NCBI GenBank assembly: GCA_951799405.1
Contig: OX637344.1
Span: 5,890,001-5,954,000 of the forward strand
From: Agapetus fuscipes
Taxonomy: Eukaryota > Arthropoda > Insecta > Trichoptera > Glossosomatidae
Length of the DNA stretch: 64,000 bases
Direction of reading: 5' to 3'
This document shows, one piece after another, positions 63,753-64,000 of the stretch; position 1 is the stretch's first letter; each line of letters begins with the position of its first letter. Below the pieces are notes generated by a model. It did not search any database and had not been told where the DNA came from. It saw nothing but the letters and a program-made list of their open reading frames with translations. Position numbers and translations under genes: made by a program.

Positions 63753-63801
63753 GTACACGACCAGTTTCGGGAGAAGCAGTACCTCCCATCGTCAGGTGTA
63801 A
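63753..63801 (-). ncRNA. Hammerhead-ribozyme-like motif, best copy
   Basis: - strand: stem I UACAC, core CUGACGA, extra U, stem II GGGAG/CUCCC, GAAA, stem III AC-UG-GU, C at the expected cleavage position, then stem I GUGUA. Every element except the one extra U fits a minimal type I hammerhead. Confidence 0.55.
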
Positions 63802-63889
63802 ATAGAAACTAACACAGAATATTTAGTACCTATTCATATATTTTTCTATTAGAATTTACGTGTGACGTGAAACCCGGTATTTTCTGTAA

Positions 63890-64000
63890 CTATAACTCTA
63901 TCACCGTTCCACTAAGAGTGGCCAGAGCCTCTGCAGAGCTGCCTTAATTTTTTCCTATCCTTACTCATATCCAACACCTTTTTCATATATTTTCTTCATT
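63890..64000 (-). pseudogene. LINE-2 C-terminal relic at the window edge
   Basis: CACCGTTCCACTAAGAGTGG and GCCTCTGCAGAGCTGCC match 58300 and 28140. Continues beyond the window. Confidence 0.55.

Overview
The window looks like nuclear DNA of an animal, most likely an arthropod and perhaps an insect. The support is indirect: AT-rich sequence, genes split by short GT-AG introns, a cilia/flagellum gene, Penelope-type, LINE, tRNA-SINE and Ty3/gypsy (CsRn1/Kamikaze-like) retroelements, and scattered GTAGGTACC words of a kind common in Lepidoptera and aphids. No species assignment is attempted.

Only two host genes can be supported, both on the + strand and tail to head. The first (10815-13995, three coding exons) is DNAAF4/DYX1C1, an axonemal dynein assembly factor with an N-terminal CS domain and C-terminal TPRs. 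Two sequences matching the RFX X-box lie about 95-150 bp before its ATG. The second (14791-29689, about 16 coding exons whose splice phases join almost throughout) encodes a roughly 1230-residue acidic coiled-coil protein I do not recognise. It carries four 10-residue acidic repeats, nine 14-residue VDxASQ[S/T] repeats and several peptides resembling dynein light chain LC8 ligands. An intact 4.5-kb LTR retrotransposon sits antisense in its first intron. Its two 165-bp LTRs differ at one base, and gag and pol overlap at a G-GGA-AAC frameshift heptamer.

The rest is mainly transposable-element debris. From left to right: 0-10.5 kb holds a MITE array, R1 repeats, a Penelope 3' end, a CR1/L2-like LINE RT fragment and SINE tails. 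The host genes run from 10.8 to 29.7 kb, their introns carrying R1, SINE, MITE and LINE pieces. From 30 to 64 kb there is no clear gene, but there are about 23 more R1 copies (five in a near-tandem block at 40.3-41.45 kb), a second LINE copy at 51.2-52.1 kb, a GIY-YIG Penelope fragment at 60.0-60.8 kb, large inverted repeats at 53.1-53.6 and 55.8-56.3 kb, and one orphan exon-like block on the - strand at 46.6-46.7 kb.

Repeat names used here: R1, an unclassified SINE-like repeat of about 240 bp (about 37 copies); LINE-1, CR1/L2-like with an ATT tail; LINE-2, known only from a C-terminal KKVM...EVCKD.KKW peptide; SINE-A, SINE-B and SINE-C, tRNA-headed SINEs; MITE-D, about 180 bp with TIR TCAATGAGGTCCG; MITE-E, about 110 bp with TIR AAACTCAAYCATAGC.

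The most unusual signal is a recurrent hammerhead-ribozyme-like fold at several unrelated element ends (12.5, 12.7, 46.9, 52.1, 53.4, 57.8 and 63.8 kb). It has core CUGANGA and GAAA boxes and complementary stems I and II, but every copy has one extra pyrimidine between CUGANGA and stem II.
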